Part shown: positions 53,590 to 62,550 of the stretch, piece after piece
How positions within the stretch are numbered: position 1 is the first letter of the stretch
Layout: each line of letters begins with the position of its first letter
Source of the DNA: Paludibacteraceae bacterium
GTDB taxonomy: Bacteria; Bacteroidota; Bacteroidia; Bacteroidales; Paludibacteraceae
Direction: 5' to 3'
Length of the DNA stretch: 64,000 bases
Assembly: GCA_017451525.1 (NCBI GenBank)
Contig: JAFTOD010000005.1
Location: 124,001-188,000 of the forward strand
Notes under the pieces: model-generated
What the model saw: only the letters and a program-made list of their open reading frames with translations
Databases searched by the model: none
Told to the model about the DNA's origin: nothing
Made by a program: the position numbers and the translations under genes

Positions 53590-53621
53590 TTTGCATATGT
53601 GAAGAAAAAGCAGTAATTTTG
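53590..53621 (+). promoter_or_regulatory. Bacteroidota-type promoter for the GNAT gene
   Basis: TTTG (53590-53593), 20 bases, TAATTTTG (53614-53621). The leader to the ATG at 53677 is about 50 bases. Confidence 0.65.
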
Positions 53622-53676
53622 TGCGGAGAATAAAATAATCGACAACAATTTCTTTGTGACAAAAATATGGGCAAAT

Positions 53677-54243
53677 ATGATTAGGATTAGAAAAGCAACG
53701 AAAGAAGATGTGGCGTATATCGCGGAGGGGATATATTATGCATTTTTATTGGAAGATAAAGCACTTTATAATCAGTGGATTAGGACATTGAAGAATGTGT
53801 GTGCGCAAGAAGATACGCACTATAGTTACAGGAACACTTGGATAGCCGAAGTGGATGGAGAGAGGGCAGGAATGATGATTGCTGTGAACGGGGAACATTA
53901 CCGCGTGCAGAGAGATAGGATGTATCCGCAGCTGAAAGGGCTGTTTGATGTGGCTTTTGGCAAAGGATGGGACGATATGGAAGATGAAGCAAAGGCAGGA
54001 GAGTTCTATATCGACAGTTTGTCGGTCTCCCTACCCTACAGGAATCAAGGCGTGGGAACAGCGTTGATAGAAAAAGCGAAGGCAATGGCGAGAGAACAGG
54101 GAATAGGCGTGGTGACGTTGGCAGTAGAGCCCATGAACACGGCGAAGAAGTTGTATCAGAAGTTGGGATTTAGGTATCAGAGAATGATAAAGATATTCAA
54201 TGAGGAATATGAGCTGTATGCAGCGGAATGTTATGGAAAATAG
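53677..54243 (+). CDS. GNAT-family N-acetyltransferase
   Basis: 188 residues from the ATG at 53677 (MIRIRKATKEDVAYIAEG), which matches the usual first strand of GNATs; an in-frame GTG at 53656 is less likely. The acetyl-CoA loop is in SLPYRNQGVGTALIEKAK (Q/R-x-x-G-x-G/A), preceded by FYIDSLSV and followed by VTLAVEPMNTAKKLYQKLGF. Substrate unknown. A hairpin terminator follows 26 bases after the stop. Confidence 0.88.
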   Translation: MIRIRKATKEDVAYIAEGIYYAFLLEDKALYNQWIRTLKNVCAQEDTHYSYRNTWIAEVDGERAGMMIAVNGEHYRVQRDRMYPQLKGLFDVAFGKGWDDMEDEAKAGEFYIDSLSVSLPYRNQGVGTALIEKAKAMAREQGIGVVTLAVEPMNTAKKLYQKLGFRYQRMIKIFNEEYELYAAECYGK

Positions 54244-54268
54244 ATATTATAAGGTATGAAATAAAAAG

Positions 54269-54302
54269 AAACCTCAAGAGCAGGAAGATACTCTTGAGGT
54301 TT
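54269..54302. terminator. Terminator between GNAT and lpxA (convergent)
   Basis: AAACCTCAAGAG (54269-54280) pairs perfectly with CTCTTGAGGTTT (54291-54302) around a 10-base loop, between two convergent genes. Confidence 0.75.
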
Positions 54303-54329
54303 AATGTACATCTATTTGTTTGTCACAAC

Positions 54330-55103
54330 TTAATTATACCCTCTGATAACTCCTCGTGATGAGTTTTTAATAAAATCAAGAATAAGGTCACGCTCTGGAC
54401 TAGATGGTAGAGTAGTTTCTATTTGTTCGATAGCTTGTGTGACATTTAAACCAGATAGGTATAAAATGCGATAGGTATTCTGAATAGCGGTAATCTGTTC
54501 TTGTGTGAATGCACGGCGGTTTAATCCAACAGAGTTGATACCACAATAAGAGATGGGTTCGCGTGCAGCAATGATATATGGGGGAACATCTTTGTTAATC
54601 TTTGATCCTCCTTGTATCATCACATGTGCTCCGATGTGGCTAAATTGGTGTACTAAACTGCCTCCACCAATAATAGCCCAATCTTCAACTACTACTTCCC
54701 CTGCGAGTTGTGTGGCATTGGACATAATGATATGGTCGTGAAGTAAGCAATCGTGTGCTACATGGCAATATGCCATGATAAGGCAATGGTTCCCGACAAC
54801 AGTTTTTCCCTTGCTGGCCGTGCCTCGGTGGATGGTTGCAAACTCGCGAATAGTCGTATTATCGCCGATGATGGCGTATGTTTTTTCGCCTTTATACTTC
54901 AAGTCTTGTGGATCTCCACCAATAACAGCTCCTGCATGGATATGGCAGTTTTTGCCAATACGTACACCATCATGTATGGTAACGTTGCTATCAATAATGG
55001 TTCCTTCGCCAATTTCTACATCGCCATGAATGCAAGAAAATGGACCGACTTGTACAGAAGGATGAAGCTTAGCTTCAGGATGAATGTAATTCATATTTGT
55101 CAT
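54330..55103 (-). CDS. lpxA: UDP-N-acetylglucosamine O-acyltransferase
   Basis: First step of lipid A synthesis: adds a 3-hydroxyacyl chain to UDP-GlcNAc. 257 residues from the ATG at 55103 (MTNMNYIHPEAKLHP); the longer in-frame start overlaps the promoter. Left-handed beta-helix hexapeptide repeats run through the N-terminal 190 residues (GDVEIGEGTIIDSNVTIHDG). The catalytic His region is HCLIMAYCHVAHDC and the tail has GINSVGLNRRAF. It is not next to lpxC; sufS and a nuclease-like gene lie between them. Confidence 0.95.
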   Translation of the reverse strand: MTNMNYIHPEAKLHPSVQVGPFSCIHGDVEIGEGTIIDSNVTIHDGVRIGKNCHIHAGAVIGGDPQDLKYKGEKTYAIIGDNTTIREFATIHRGTASKGKTVVGNHCLIMAYCHVAHDCLLHDHIIMSNATQLAGEVVVEDWAIIGGGSLVHQFSHIGAHVMIQGGSKINKDVPPYIIAAREPISYCGINSVGLNRRAFTQEQITAIQNTYRILYLSGLNVTQAIEQIETTLPSSPERDLILDFIKNSSRGVIRGYN

Positions 55104-55157
55104 AATAAATATCGTTTTTATTTGCCAATAATAGTGATGCGAAAACAAAAAACTATG

Positions 55158-55189
55158 CAAAAGTAGTGAAAAAATTGCATATTGGCAAA
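55158..55189 (-). promoter_or_regulatory. Bacteroidota-type promoter for lpxA
   Basis: Minus strand: TTTG (55189-55186), 20 bases, TACTTTTG (55165-55158). Leader of about 50 bases. It shows lpxA is transcribed separately from the lpxC-sufS unit. Confidence 0.7.
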
Positions 55190-55247
55190 TAAAATGAGCT
55201 AATTTTGATTTTTAAATGAATTTAAGTGTGGTATAGGTAAGAATTTT

Positions 55248-56180
55248 TTATTTCGCAAGCTTGATAAAAACTGGTAAATGGTCTGAATATCCGTCATGAT
55301 AACGATAACCAATATAGGTGCGTTTGGGCTTATTATCAAGATACTTGCTATCTTCTTCTAATAGCCATTTTGGAGAGAAAATATGCGCATTAGCGTGTGG
55401 TGCAAGCGCAGAAGATAGGTAGAATTGATCCAAACACGACCACCGACCTTGATACTTGTGCGTTCCTTGCTCGGTTCCACATTGTTTAATCATCATGTTA
55501 TTCAATCCTCGCAAATCATTTTTGGGTTCGCAATTCATATCGCCCATAACCACAATCTTTGCATTAGGTTGTAGGTTCAAGATACTATCAATCTGCTGCT
55601 GAATCAGTTGTTTCGATACATAGCGTTTCCATTCGGTGGCAGTTTCTCCTCCTAAAGCGGAAGGCAGATGGCATACCATTGTATGTAATGTGTCATGTCC
55701 GTGAATCAGTACACTTGTATATAAAATATCGCGTGTATTATCACCCTGTAAATCCACATGTAACGGTTTGCTATTCAGTACTTTTACTTGCGTGCTATCA
55801 TATAGCAATGCCACATCTATTCCTCGTTCGTCTGGACTATCATAGTGCACATATTTATAATGAAAGCGCTTTAATCGAACACACAAATCGTGTAAGCATC
55901 GCTCATTTTCTACTTCGCATAGTCCTATCAGCGGAGTCGCTTCCCAGCCAGAGATATTTACCAACACTTGTGCTATTCGATTCAGTTTGGTTTGATACCT
56001 ATGATACGTCCAATGATAATCCCCATTAGGAAGAAAAGAGAAATCGTTTTTCAGTGTATCATGCTCACAATCAAACAGATTCTCGACGTTATAGGAGATA
56101 ATTGTTAGCGAGTCTTGGGCAAAAAGAAACTCACACTCAATACATAATAAAATAATCCATATCAAGTATGAGTATTTCAT
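55248..56180 (-). CDS. Secreted endonuclease/exonuclease/phosphatase-family protein
   Basis: 310 residues with a signal peptide (up to FLFAQ). Family motifs: LTIISYNVENLFD (metal-binding Asn), GLCEVEN (metal-binding Glu), the His of MVCHLPS, GDMNCEP (catalytic Asp/Asn) and the final GYSDHLPVFIKL (catalytic His). It could cleave DNA or a phosphoester outside the inner membrane; substrate unknown. It begins 23 bases after sufS on the same strand. Confidence 0.9.
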   Translation of the reverse strand: MKYSYLIWIILLCIECEFLFAQDSLTIISYNVENLFDCEHDTLKNDFSFLPNGDYHWTYHRYQTKLNRIAQVLVNISGWEATPLIGLCEVENERCLHDLCVRLKRFHYKYVHYDSPDERGIDVALLYDSTQVKVLNSKPLHVDLQGDNTRDILYTSVLIHGHDTLHTMVCHLPSALGGETATEWKRYVSKQLIQQQIDSILNLQPNAKIVVMGDMNCEPKNDLRGLNNMMIKQCGTEQGTHKYQGRWSCLDQFYLSSALAPHANAHIFSPKWLLEEDSKYLDNKPKRTYIGYRYHDGYSDHLPVFIKLAK

Positions 56181-56203
56181 GGAAGAATACTTGTAGATCG
56201 AAC

Positions 56204-57421
56204 TTATTGAAGCATCATTATTGCCTTCTTCAGAGCCACCACAAACGCATCAATATCCTCAATGGTGTTGTATATCGCTACTGATGCGCGCACCGTGCCT
56301 GGTACCTGCAAATAGTCAAGCAGCGGCTCTGCGCAATGGTGACCAGTTCGTACTGCAATCCCTTGTCGGTCAAGCAAAACGCCCACATCAAACGGATGAA
56401 TCAATGCTTCATCTTCGCGATAAACATTGAACGAAACAGCACCCGCCTTGGGAAGTCCTGCTGCATACACTCGTACATTTGGTAGCAATGCCAACTGCGC
56501 TTCAAGATACTTTGCCAATTTGTGTTCGTGTTCGGCAATCTGCTCTAAACCGACCTCTTGTACAAAATCTATCACTTTGCCAAAGGCATAACTACCTATG
56601 TAATTGGGTGTACCAGCTTCGAACTTGTAAGGTAATACGTTGTATGTTGTTTTCTCAAAGCTTACATGCTCAATCATCTCTCCCCCACCCTCAGTTGGAG
56701 GCAACTTATCGAGCCACTCTTTCTTGCCGTACAGTATGCCCAAGCCCGTTGGACCGTACATCTTATGTGCACTAAACACCAAGAAATCGCAATCTAATTT
56801 CTGTACATCTACTGCTAAATGAGGCACCGACTGTGCACCATCTACGCAAACTGCTACACCTTTCTCATGTGCCAAACGAATAATATCTTCTATCGGGTTC
56901 ACAACACCCAATACATTGCTCACATGTGCTACCGACACCAAGCGTGTCTTTTCGTTCAGAATCTCCTTGAATGCCTCTATATTGAGCGATAAATCCTCTT
57001 GTAAAGGAATTACCTTTAACACCGCTTTCTTGCGTTCACAGAGCATTTGCCAAGGTACAATATTCGAGTGGTGCTCCAACTGACTAACGATAATCTCATC
57101 CCCCTCTCCTACCATTGCGTCTCCAAAACTTCGTGCCAGCATATTGATGCTATCGGTAGTGCCTTTGGTGAAAATAATCTCCTCTTCTGATTGTGCGTGG
57201 ATGAGTTTGGCAACTTTCTGGCGCGCTTCCTCGTGCTTTTGCGTTGCCACTTGACTCAAATGGTGCACTCCGCGGTGCACATTTGCGTTCCAATGGCTAT
57301 ACGCCTTTGCGATGGCATCTATCAGCAATTGTGGCTTTTGCGTAGTCGCTGCATTATCCAAATACACCAACTTTTGCCCGTGGACTAACTCGTTTAATAT
57401 AGGAAAATTTTCTCGTTTCAT
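56204..57421 (-). CDS. sufS: Cysteine desulfurase, SufS type
   Basis: Takes sulfur from cysteine for iron-sulfur cluster assembly (with SufE or SufU). 405 residues, PLP-dependent. Motifs: LDNAATTQKPQ, ANVHRGVHHLSQVAT, the PLP Lys in FSAHKMYGPTG and the active-site Cys in RTGHHCAEPLL (the type II short Cys loop). The other suf genes are not nearby. It starts 4 bases after lpxC stops and is followed 23 bases later by the nuclease-like gene. Confidence 0.94.
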   Translation of the reverse strand: MKRENFPILNELVHGQKLVYLDNAATTQKPQLLIDAIAKAYSHWNANVHRGVHHLSQVATQKHEEARQKVAKLIHAQSEEEIIFTKGTTDSINMLARSFGDAMVGEGDEIIVSQLEHHSNIVPWQMLCERKKAVLKVIPLQEDLSLNIEAFKEILNEKTRLVSVAHVSNVLGVVNPIEDIIRLAHEKGVAVCVDGAQSVPHLAVDVQKLDCDFLVFSAHKMYGPTGLGILYGKKEWLDKLPPTEGGGEMIEHVSFEKTTYNVLPYKFEAGTPNYIGSYAFGKVIDFVQEVGLEQIAEHEHKLAKYLEAQLALLPNVRVYAAGLPKAGAVSFNVYREDEALIHPFDVGVLLDRQGIAVRTGHHCAEPLLDYLQVPGTVRASVAIYNTIEDIDAFVVALKKAIMMLQ

Positions 57422-57425
57422 ACGA

Positions 57426-58325
57426 TTATTTAATCACCATATTTCTCAAGCGTTTGGCGCATTGCGTGTTAAATGTATGACCTGGTCGAAGAGCGATGAT
57501 TTTACCTTGTAATCGACATCCAAGCAAAGACATATCACCAATCAAATCCAATAATTTATGGCGAGCAGGTTCGTTGGGATAATTCAAAGGACTTAAATAT
57601 CCAAGTTTAGAAGCGTCAAGTCGAGGTTGTCCAAGTTTATCTGTCATATAGTCTAATCCCTCTTGCGACATAGGAGTTTCATAAATAACTAACGCATTCT
57701 GTAAATCTCCTCCTTTGATGAGTCCCATACGTAGCAAGGGTTCAATTTCTCGTACGAAACAAAATGTACGAGCAGATGAAATTTCTCGACCATATTCATT
57801 GAGGTTGTAGAGTTCTGCCTTTTGTTCGCGCAATAATCCAGTAGGGTAGGTGATAGTGACCTCTACTTCGTAATGATCACATGGAAGAATCATCATTTTG
57901 TTACCTCGCTCGGAAAGATATTCGATAGGTTCGGTGACGACAAACACTTTCTGCTCGGCATTTTGCTCTAATAATCCTACCTCTTGTATGGCTTTGACAT
58001 AATATTTTGCACTGCCATCTAGTATAGGCATCTCTGGCCCATCAATCTCAATAAGGCAGTTGTCTACACCAAAAGCATAGAGAGCGGAGAGGGCATGCTC
58101 CACGGTAGATACTTTCCATGCACCACGCTCAAGTACGGTGCCACGTTCGGTGGCGGTCACATAATCGGCAATGGCGTCATAGGTAGGACGTCCTTCCAAA
58201 TCGGTTCGGCAAATGCGAATGCCAGTATTTTCTTCCGCAGGAAGAAATGTAGCATGCAAGTATAACCCAGTATGCAATCCTTTGCTTTCAAAAGAGAAAG
58301 AAGATTTTAATGTATGTTGTTTCAT
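57426..58325 (-). CDS. lpxC: UDP-3-O-acyl-N-acetylglucosamine deacetylase, without FabZ domain
   Basis: Commits lipid A synthesis by removing acetate from UDP-3-O-acyl-GlcNAc, using zinc. 299 residues from the ATG at 58325 (MKQHTLKSSFSFESKGLHTG). Zinc and catalytic motifs: STVEHALSALYAFGVDN (His), DGPEMPILDGSA and ARHKLLDLIGDMSLLG (His and Asp). Most Bacteroidota have a bifunctional LpxC-FabZ protein of about 460 residues, but here the protein ends after RLRNMVIK, where the linker to FabZ would start. sufS follows 4 bases downstream. The stop lies in an intact context, not in a run that suggests a sequencing error. Confidence 0.94.
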   Translation of the reverse strand: MKQHTLKSSFSFESKGLHTGLYLHATFLPAEENTGIRICRTDLEGRPTYDAIADYVTATERGTVLERGAWKVSTVEHALSALYAFGVDNCLIEIDGPEMPILDGSAKYYVKAIQEVGLLEQNAEQKVFVVTEPIEYLSERGNKMMILPCDHYEVEVTITYPTGLLREQKAELYNLNEYGREISSARTFCFVREIEPLLRMGLIKGGDLQNALVIYETPMSQEGLDYMTDKLGQPRLDASKLGYLSPLNYPNEPARHKLLDLIGDMSLLGCRLQGKIIALRPGHTFNTQCAKRLRNMVIK

Positions 58326-58377
58326 TATTAAATAATAAGTGTTTGTATTGTTGTTGAAAATAGTCACAAATAACGTG

Positions 58378-58409
58378 CAAAAGTAGTAAAAAAAATGTAT
58401 ATGTGCAAG
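58378..58409 (-). promoter_or_regulatory. Bacteroidota-type promoter for lpxC-sufS unit
   Basis: Minus strand: CTTG (58409-58406), 20 bases, TACTTTTG (58385-58378). It is back to back with the smpB promoter; the -33 elements are 16 bases apart. Confidence 0.7.
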
Positions 58410-58425
58410 AAAAGATATGAAAAAA

Positions 58426-58457
58426 CTTGCCCAATTCGTAAAAATATAGTACTTTTG
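58426..58457 (+). promoter_or_regulatory. Bacteroidota-type promoter for smpB
   Basis: CTTG (58426-58429), 20 bases, TACTTTTG (58450-58457). The leader to the smpB ATG is about 20 bases. Confidence 0.7.
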
Positions 58458-58482
58458 CAAAAATTTATGTACTTGTGGGAGT

Positions 58483-58938
58483 ATGCGCCTGAAAAGTGAT
58501 GTCAATATTAAGAACCGCCGTGCCTCGTTTGACTACGAGATACTGGATCGCTATGTGGCAGGTATCCAGCTTTATGGCACGGAGATCAAGTCTATCCGCG
58601 AGAGCAAAGCGTCGCTGGCAGACACCTACTGCCAGTTTGTCGGCATGGAGCTTTGGGTCAAACAGATGCATATTGCTGAGTACCGATTTGGTAGTTACAC
58701 CAATCACGAGGTCAAGCGCGACCGCAAACTGCTGATGACCAAGAAGGAGTTGCGCAAACTGGAAAAACAGGTCAAGGACACGGGTAAAACCATCATCCCA
58801 CTCCGCCTCTTCATCAATGAACGTGGTTTTGCGAAGATGGAAATAGCCCTTTGTCAAGGTAAACACACCTACGACAAACGCCAAGCCCTCCGCGCAGCGG
58901 ATGACAAAAGAGAAATGCAGCGTGCAATGAAACTTTGA
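58483..58938 (+). CDS. smpB: SsrA-binding protein SmpB
   Basis: Partner of tmRNA in rescue of stalled ribosomes. 151 residues. Family features: [30 protein letters not shown] (cited blocks [10 protein letters not shown] and [13 protein letters not shown]), [20 protein letters not shown] and the basic C-terminal tail [20 protein letters not shown], which enters the mRNA channel. The ssrA gene itself is not in the window. An rRNA methyltransferase gene follows 43 bases downstream. Confidence 0.96.
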   Translation: MRLKSDVNIKNRRASFDYEILDRYVAGIQLYGTEIKSIRESKASLADTYCQFVGMELWVKQMHIAEYRFGSYTNHEVKRDRKLLMTKKELRKLEKQVKDTGKTIIPLRLFINERGFAKMEIALCQGKHTYDKRQALRAADDKREMQRAMKL

Positions 58939-58981
58939 AATTAGGCAACGCGCGCGAAACCTTTCAACTTTATTTAACTTG

Positions 58982-60322
58982 ATGTTACCATTAGACTTCA
59001 TAGAAAATCTTCACGAACAGATGTCGCCTGAGGAAGTGCAACAGCTTTGCCAAGCACTTGAGTTGGAACCAGTTACATCTATTCGTCTAAACGACAAGTT
59101 AGACTATCTCACCTTCGACGCCGACACCGAAGAGGTACCTTGGCACGAAGATGGATACTACCTCAGTCGTCGTCCGCAGTTTACCCTTGATCCGCTTCTG
59201 CACGCAGGTTGCTACTATGTGCAAGAGGCCAGTAGTATGTTCGTTGGTGAGGTGCTTCAACAGTACCTGAAGCCAGATAGTATCGTCCTTGACCTCTGCG
59301 CTGCACCAGGTGGCAAGTCTACCCTTATCAGCCAGTTCCTTGGCAACGAGGGCTTACTCGTTAGCAACGAGGTAGTGCGTCAGCGCGTGTTTATCCTCTC
59401 GGAGAATATCCAGAAATGGGGCAACGGCAACACCGTAGTAACCCACAACCCTGCGGCTGACTTTGGCAACAAACTGCCCGAGCTCTTCGATTGTATCCTC
59501 GTAGATGCTCCATGCTCAGGCGAAGGTATGTTCCGCAAGGATGAGGGTGCGATCGCCGAATGGAGTATGCGCAATGTGCAGGAATGTGCTGAGCGCCAAT
59601 GCGATATCCTCGATGATGTGTGGGATGCGCTCAAACCAGGCGGCATACTTATCTATTCCACTTGCACCTTCAACCGCGAAGAAAACGAGAAGAATGCTCA
59701 ATGGATTGCCGATGAGTTGGGAGCCGAGATACTACCTATCAGCCATGATCCAGCATGGGGAATCACCGAGGGCAAACCTGGCTATCACTTCTATCCACAC
59801 AAAACCAAAGGCGAAGGGTTCTATATCTGTGCTTTCCGCAAACGTGGTGTCGCTACAGGTACTTTCCGTATTCCTAAACAGAAGAACTCTGTTTCTGAAA
59901 CCGTAGAGTTTAAGGATATTATGCAAAGTTGGCTTCAGCATCCCGAACAATGGACTATCCGCCAACAAGACCGCTTCGTGGTGGCTTATCCTGCCAAATA
60001 CAAACAACTCATCGAGTTCCTCAACTCGCAGTTCATTTGTATCAGCACAGGCTTTGGTATAGGCGAACTGCGTGGCAAGACCGTTGTGCCTCAACATGCT
60101 CTGGCGATGCTCAAGGATGTTAATAAAAATGCTTTTAACAAAGTCGAACTCACTCTAGATCAAGCACTCTCTTACTTACGCAACGAAGCATTGACCCTGC
60201 CTAACGCTGCCGCAGGCGTAGTGATGGTGACCTATGAGAATGTCCCTCTCGGCTTTGTGAAGAATGTGGGTAACCATTGTAACAACCTCTACCCAAAAGA
60301 GTGGCGGATACGAAAATTATAA
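58982..60322 (+). CDS. RsmB/NOP2-family RNA m5C methyltransferase
   Basis: Methylates cytosine at C5, most likely in 16S rRNA (RsmF-like). 446 residues from the ATG at 58982; the TTG just before it is not needed. SAM site LDLCAAPGGKST, then DAPCSGEGMFRKDE (first catalytic Cys in PCSGEG) and IYSTCTFNREENE (second Cys in STCTF). The C-terminal part after about residue 300 has a PUA-like region (GIGELRGKTVVPQHALA), as in RsmF. C-rich coding sequence. It follows smpB by 43 bases. Confidence 0.92.
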   Translation: MLPLDFIENLHEQMSPEEVQQLCQALELEPVTSIRLNDKLDYLTFDADTEEVPWHEDGYYLSRRPQFTLDPLLHAGCYYVQEASSMFVGEVLQQYLKPDSIVLDLCAAPGGKSTLISQFLGNEGLLVSNEVVRQRVFILSENIQKWGNGNTVVTHNPAADFGNKLPELFDCILVDAPCSGEGMFRKDEGAIAEWSMRNVQECAERQCDILDDVWDALKPGGILIYSTCTFNREENEKNAQWIADELGAEILPISHDPAWGITEGKPGYHFYPHKTKGEGFYICAFRKRGVATGTFRIPKQKNSVSETVEFKDIMQSWLQHPEQWTIRQQDRFVVAYPAKYKQLIEFLNSQFICISTGFGIGELRGKTVVPQHALAMLKDVNKNAFNKVELTLDQALSYLRNEALTLPNAAAGVVMVTYENVPLGFVKNVGNHCNNLYPKEWRIRKL

Positions 60323-60336
60323 ACTGGTTTTGAATT

Positions 60337-61404
60337 ATGAATAAGGAACAAAGAATAAAGATTAAACACTTTAGTCTTCCAAAGTCGAAAGTAATCCGTC
60401 TTTGCTCTTTGCTCTTGGTTCTTTGCTCTCTTCCTATAAACGCACAACAGCAATGGTATTTCTCGGTGGACGAACGCTACCCTGCAGAGCGCTCCGAACT
60501 GAAAAACAATAGTCGTATTTTGGTAGTGAACAATGCTTTGGTTCAACCCAAAGACTTCGGACACTCGACCATACTAGATGGAGAAAACAAGGGAAATGTC
60601 GAAATCGATCTCTCTCGCAGCGTACTCTATTGCCTTTTTGCTACGACCCAAAGCATGGAATCGACAGGCGAGTTTAATACCGTCGAACTGATGGATATCT
60701 CGCAAAATCACTCCACCAATTACTATTCTCGCACCCCGCTCACTTTCTCGCAAGCAGAGCGCCTATGTGCCGATTATCAAGCAGATGCGCTTTTGACGCT
60801 CAACCAACTCGTTTTATACGATGTTGTGGAAAGCTTCCCTACCGATGAAGGTACCTATTACGCCTACTTGCAAGCATATGCCCAGTCCCATTGGACGATT
60901 CACTATGCAGGTCAAACACGCGAAGCTACTTTCACACAAGCAGATACACTCCTCTGGGAGAGCAACCTACACTACACTCGTGCACAAAGCCTTAGCGACT
61001 TGCCTTCTCGCCAAGAGGCGTTACTCTATCTCGCACGCGAATTGGGAAACCGCATGGGTAGTAGTTTCGCCCCCTCTTGGCAAACTACCCGCCGCTATAT
61101 CTACGAATTGCCCGACCTGCAAGCAGGCTTGGATGCTTTTCGCTTGCAACGCTGGAATAGTGCTATCAATCAGTGGCTTACTATTGTAGATAGCAAGGAC
61201 AAAAAAGCCGCAGCATGTGCTGCGGCCAATATCGCTATTGCTTATGAGATGCTTGGCGATTATGCTTCGGCTTGCGATTACGCCCAGCGTGCCAGCCGCC
61301 TTTTCGGCGCTTGGAAGACGGCTTACGGTCGTCAGCAGCAAGTGAACATACGCTACTATCTGGCGCAGCTCCAAGCTCGGCAGGCAAGGGAATCCGATCT
61401 ATAA
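60337..61404 (+). CDS. DUF6340-like secreted protein with TPR-like C-terminus
   Basis: 355 residues with a signal peptide (ending near INAQQ, after LCSLLLVLCSLP). The middle part (LCADYQADALLTLNQLVLYD and the strands around WTIHYAGQTREATF) and helical C-terminus (KKAAACAAANIAIAYEMLGDY) resemble the DUF6340 family of Bacteroidota; the match is from memory. Role unknown. The last 170 bases overlap, on the opposite strand, the 3' end of the DEAD-box helicase gene; both frames look like protein. Confidence 0.72.
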   Translation: MNKEQRIKIKHFSLPKSKVIRLCSLLLVLCSLPINAQQQWYFSVDERYPAERSELKNNSRILVVNNALVQPKDFGHSTILDGENKGNVEIDLSRSVLYCLFATTQSMESTGEFNTVELMDISQNHSTNYYSRTPLTFSQAERLCADYQADALLTLNQLVLYDVVESFPTDEGTYYAYLQAYAQSHWTIHYAGQTREATFTQADTLLWESNLHYTRAQSLSDLPSRQEALLYLARELGNRMGSSFAPSWQTTRRYIYELPDLQAGLDAFRLQRWNSAINQWLTIVDSKDKKAAACAAANIAIAYEMLGDYASACDYAQRASRLFGAWKTAYGRQQQVNIRYYLAQLQARQARESDL

Positions 61405-62500
61405 CCTTCTGCAAGAATCGCTCAATCTTATTAAAGAATCGCTTATCTTCAGGACTCACTAATGTGATGGCCTCACCTTTGTTTTCCGCACGTGCTGTGC
61501 GACCAATACGGTGTACATAGTCCTCTGCATCGCGTGGCACATCGTAGTTGATTACCAATGGTACATCATCCACATCAATACCGCGTGACACGATATCCGT
61601 TGCCACCAGCACATCCACTTTGCCATTTCTAAAATCCAACATCACTTCATCGCGCTCTTTCTGTTCCAAATCAGAGTGCATTGCGCGCACATCTATATGC
61701 ATTGATCGCAACGCACGCGTGAGTTCCTTCACACGTTGTTTCTTACCAACAAACACGATAACTTTCTTAAGGTTACAATTTTTGAGCAGCAACTTAAGGA
61801 ATTCATCTTTCTGAGGTTCGTAAATATCCACCGCCATCTGTCGAATACTTTCTGGTGGACGGGATATAGCTATCTGTACCTCTACTGGATTGTGCATAAT
61901 AGCCTTCGCCATTTTGCGGATATTCGCTGGCATAGTAGCCGAAAACATAATCGTTTGACGCTCTTTAGGCAACTTGTTAACGATGGTCATAATATCGTCA
62001 TAGAAGCCCATATCCAACATGCGGTCCGCCTCATCAAGGATAAAATACTTCACGCCCGAGAAGTCAATATCATAGATATTCATTTGGCTGAGCAGTCGCC
62101 CTGGCGTAGCGATGACGATATCTGCACCCTTCTGCAAACCAGTCACTTGTGTGCCCCACGCCCCACTATCATTACCTCCGTAGATAGCCACAGAAGAGAA
62201 GGGTACATAGAATCCAAATCCCTCCATCTGCTGGTCGATTTGTTGTGCCAACTCGCGCGTAGGCGCCATAATAATGGCATTGAGTTTATTTGGGTCGTGA
62301 TTATCGTACTCCAAATTGGTGAGCAGGGGCAGGATATATGCAGCAGTCTTACCTGTGCCCGTCTGTGCACAGGAAATCACATCATGTCCGTCCAGTATCA
62401 CGGGAATAGTCTGTTCTTGCACAGGCGTGCAAGTATCAAAGTGCATGTCCCACAGGGCATCCAACACCTCATCCGATAATGCTAACTCGTCAAAATACAT
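61235..62500 (-). CDS. DEAD-box RNA helicase (RhlE-like)
   Basis: 421 residues. Motifs in order: Q motif (CTPVQEQTIPVIL), I (AQTGTGKT), Ia (PTRELAQQ), II (DEAD in FILDEADRMLDMGF), III (SAT in FSATMP), and VI (HRIGRTARAENKG). The C-terminus is a basic tail (SSKRRKGGWHAGRNRKPKHN), as in RhlE-type helicases that work in ribosome assembly or RNA decay. The tail is encoded in the 170 bases that overlap the convergent DUF6340-like gene. Confidence 0.93.
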   Translation of the reverse strand: MYFDELALSDEVLDALWDMHFDTCTPVQEQTIPVILDGHDVISCAQTGTGKTAAYILPLLTNLEYDNHDPNKLNAIIMAPTRELAQQIDQQMEGFGFYVPFSSVAIYGGNDSGAWGTQVTGLQKGADIVIATPGRLLSQMNIYDIDFSGVKYFILDEADRMLDMGFYDDIMTIVNKLPKERQTIMFSATMPANIRKMAKAIMHNPVEVQIAISRPPESIRQMAVDIYEPQKDEFLKLLLKNCNLKKVIVFVGKKQRVKELTRALRSMHIDVRAMHSDLEQKERDEVMLDFRNGKVDVLVATDIVSRGIDVDDVPLVINYDVPRDAEDYVHRIGRTARAENKGEAITLVSPEDKRFFNKIERFLQKVIDRIPLPAELGAAPDSSVCSLAADDRKPSSKRRKGGWHAGRNRKPKHNRQASHKQ

Positions 62501-62550
62501 GTCTTTTCGCTCAAGCGATTACTTCTTATCTCAGCTTTCGCATCGAACGA

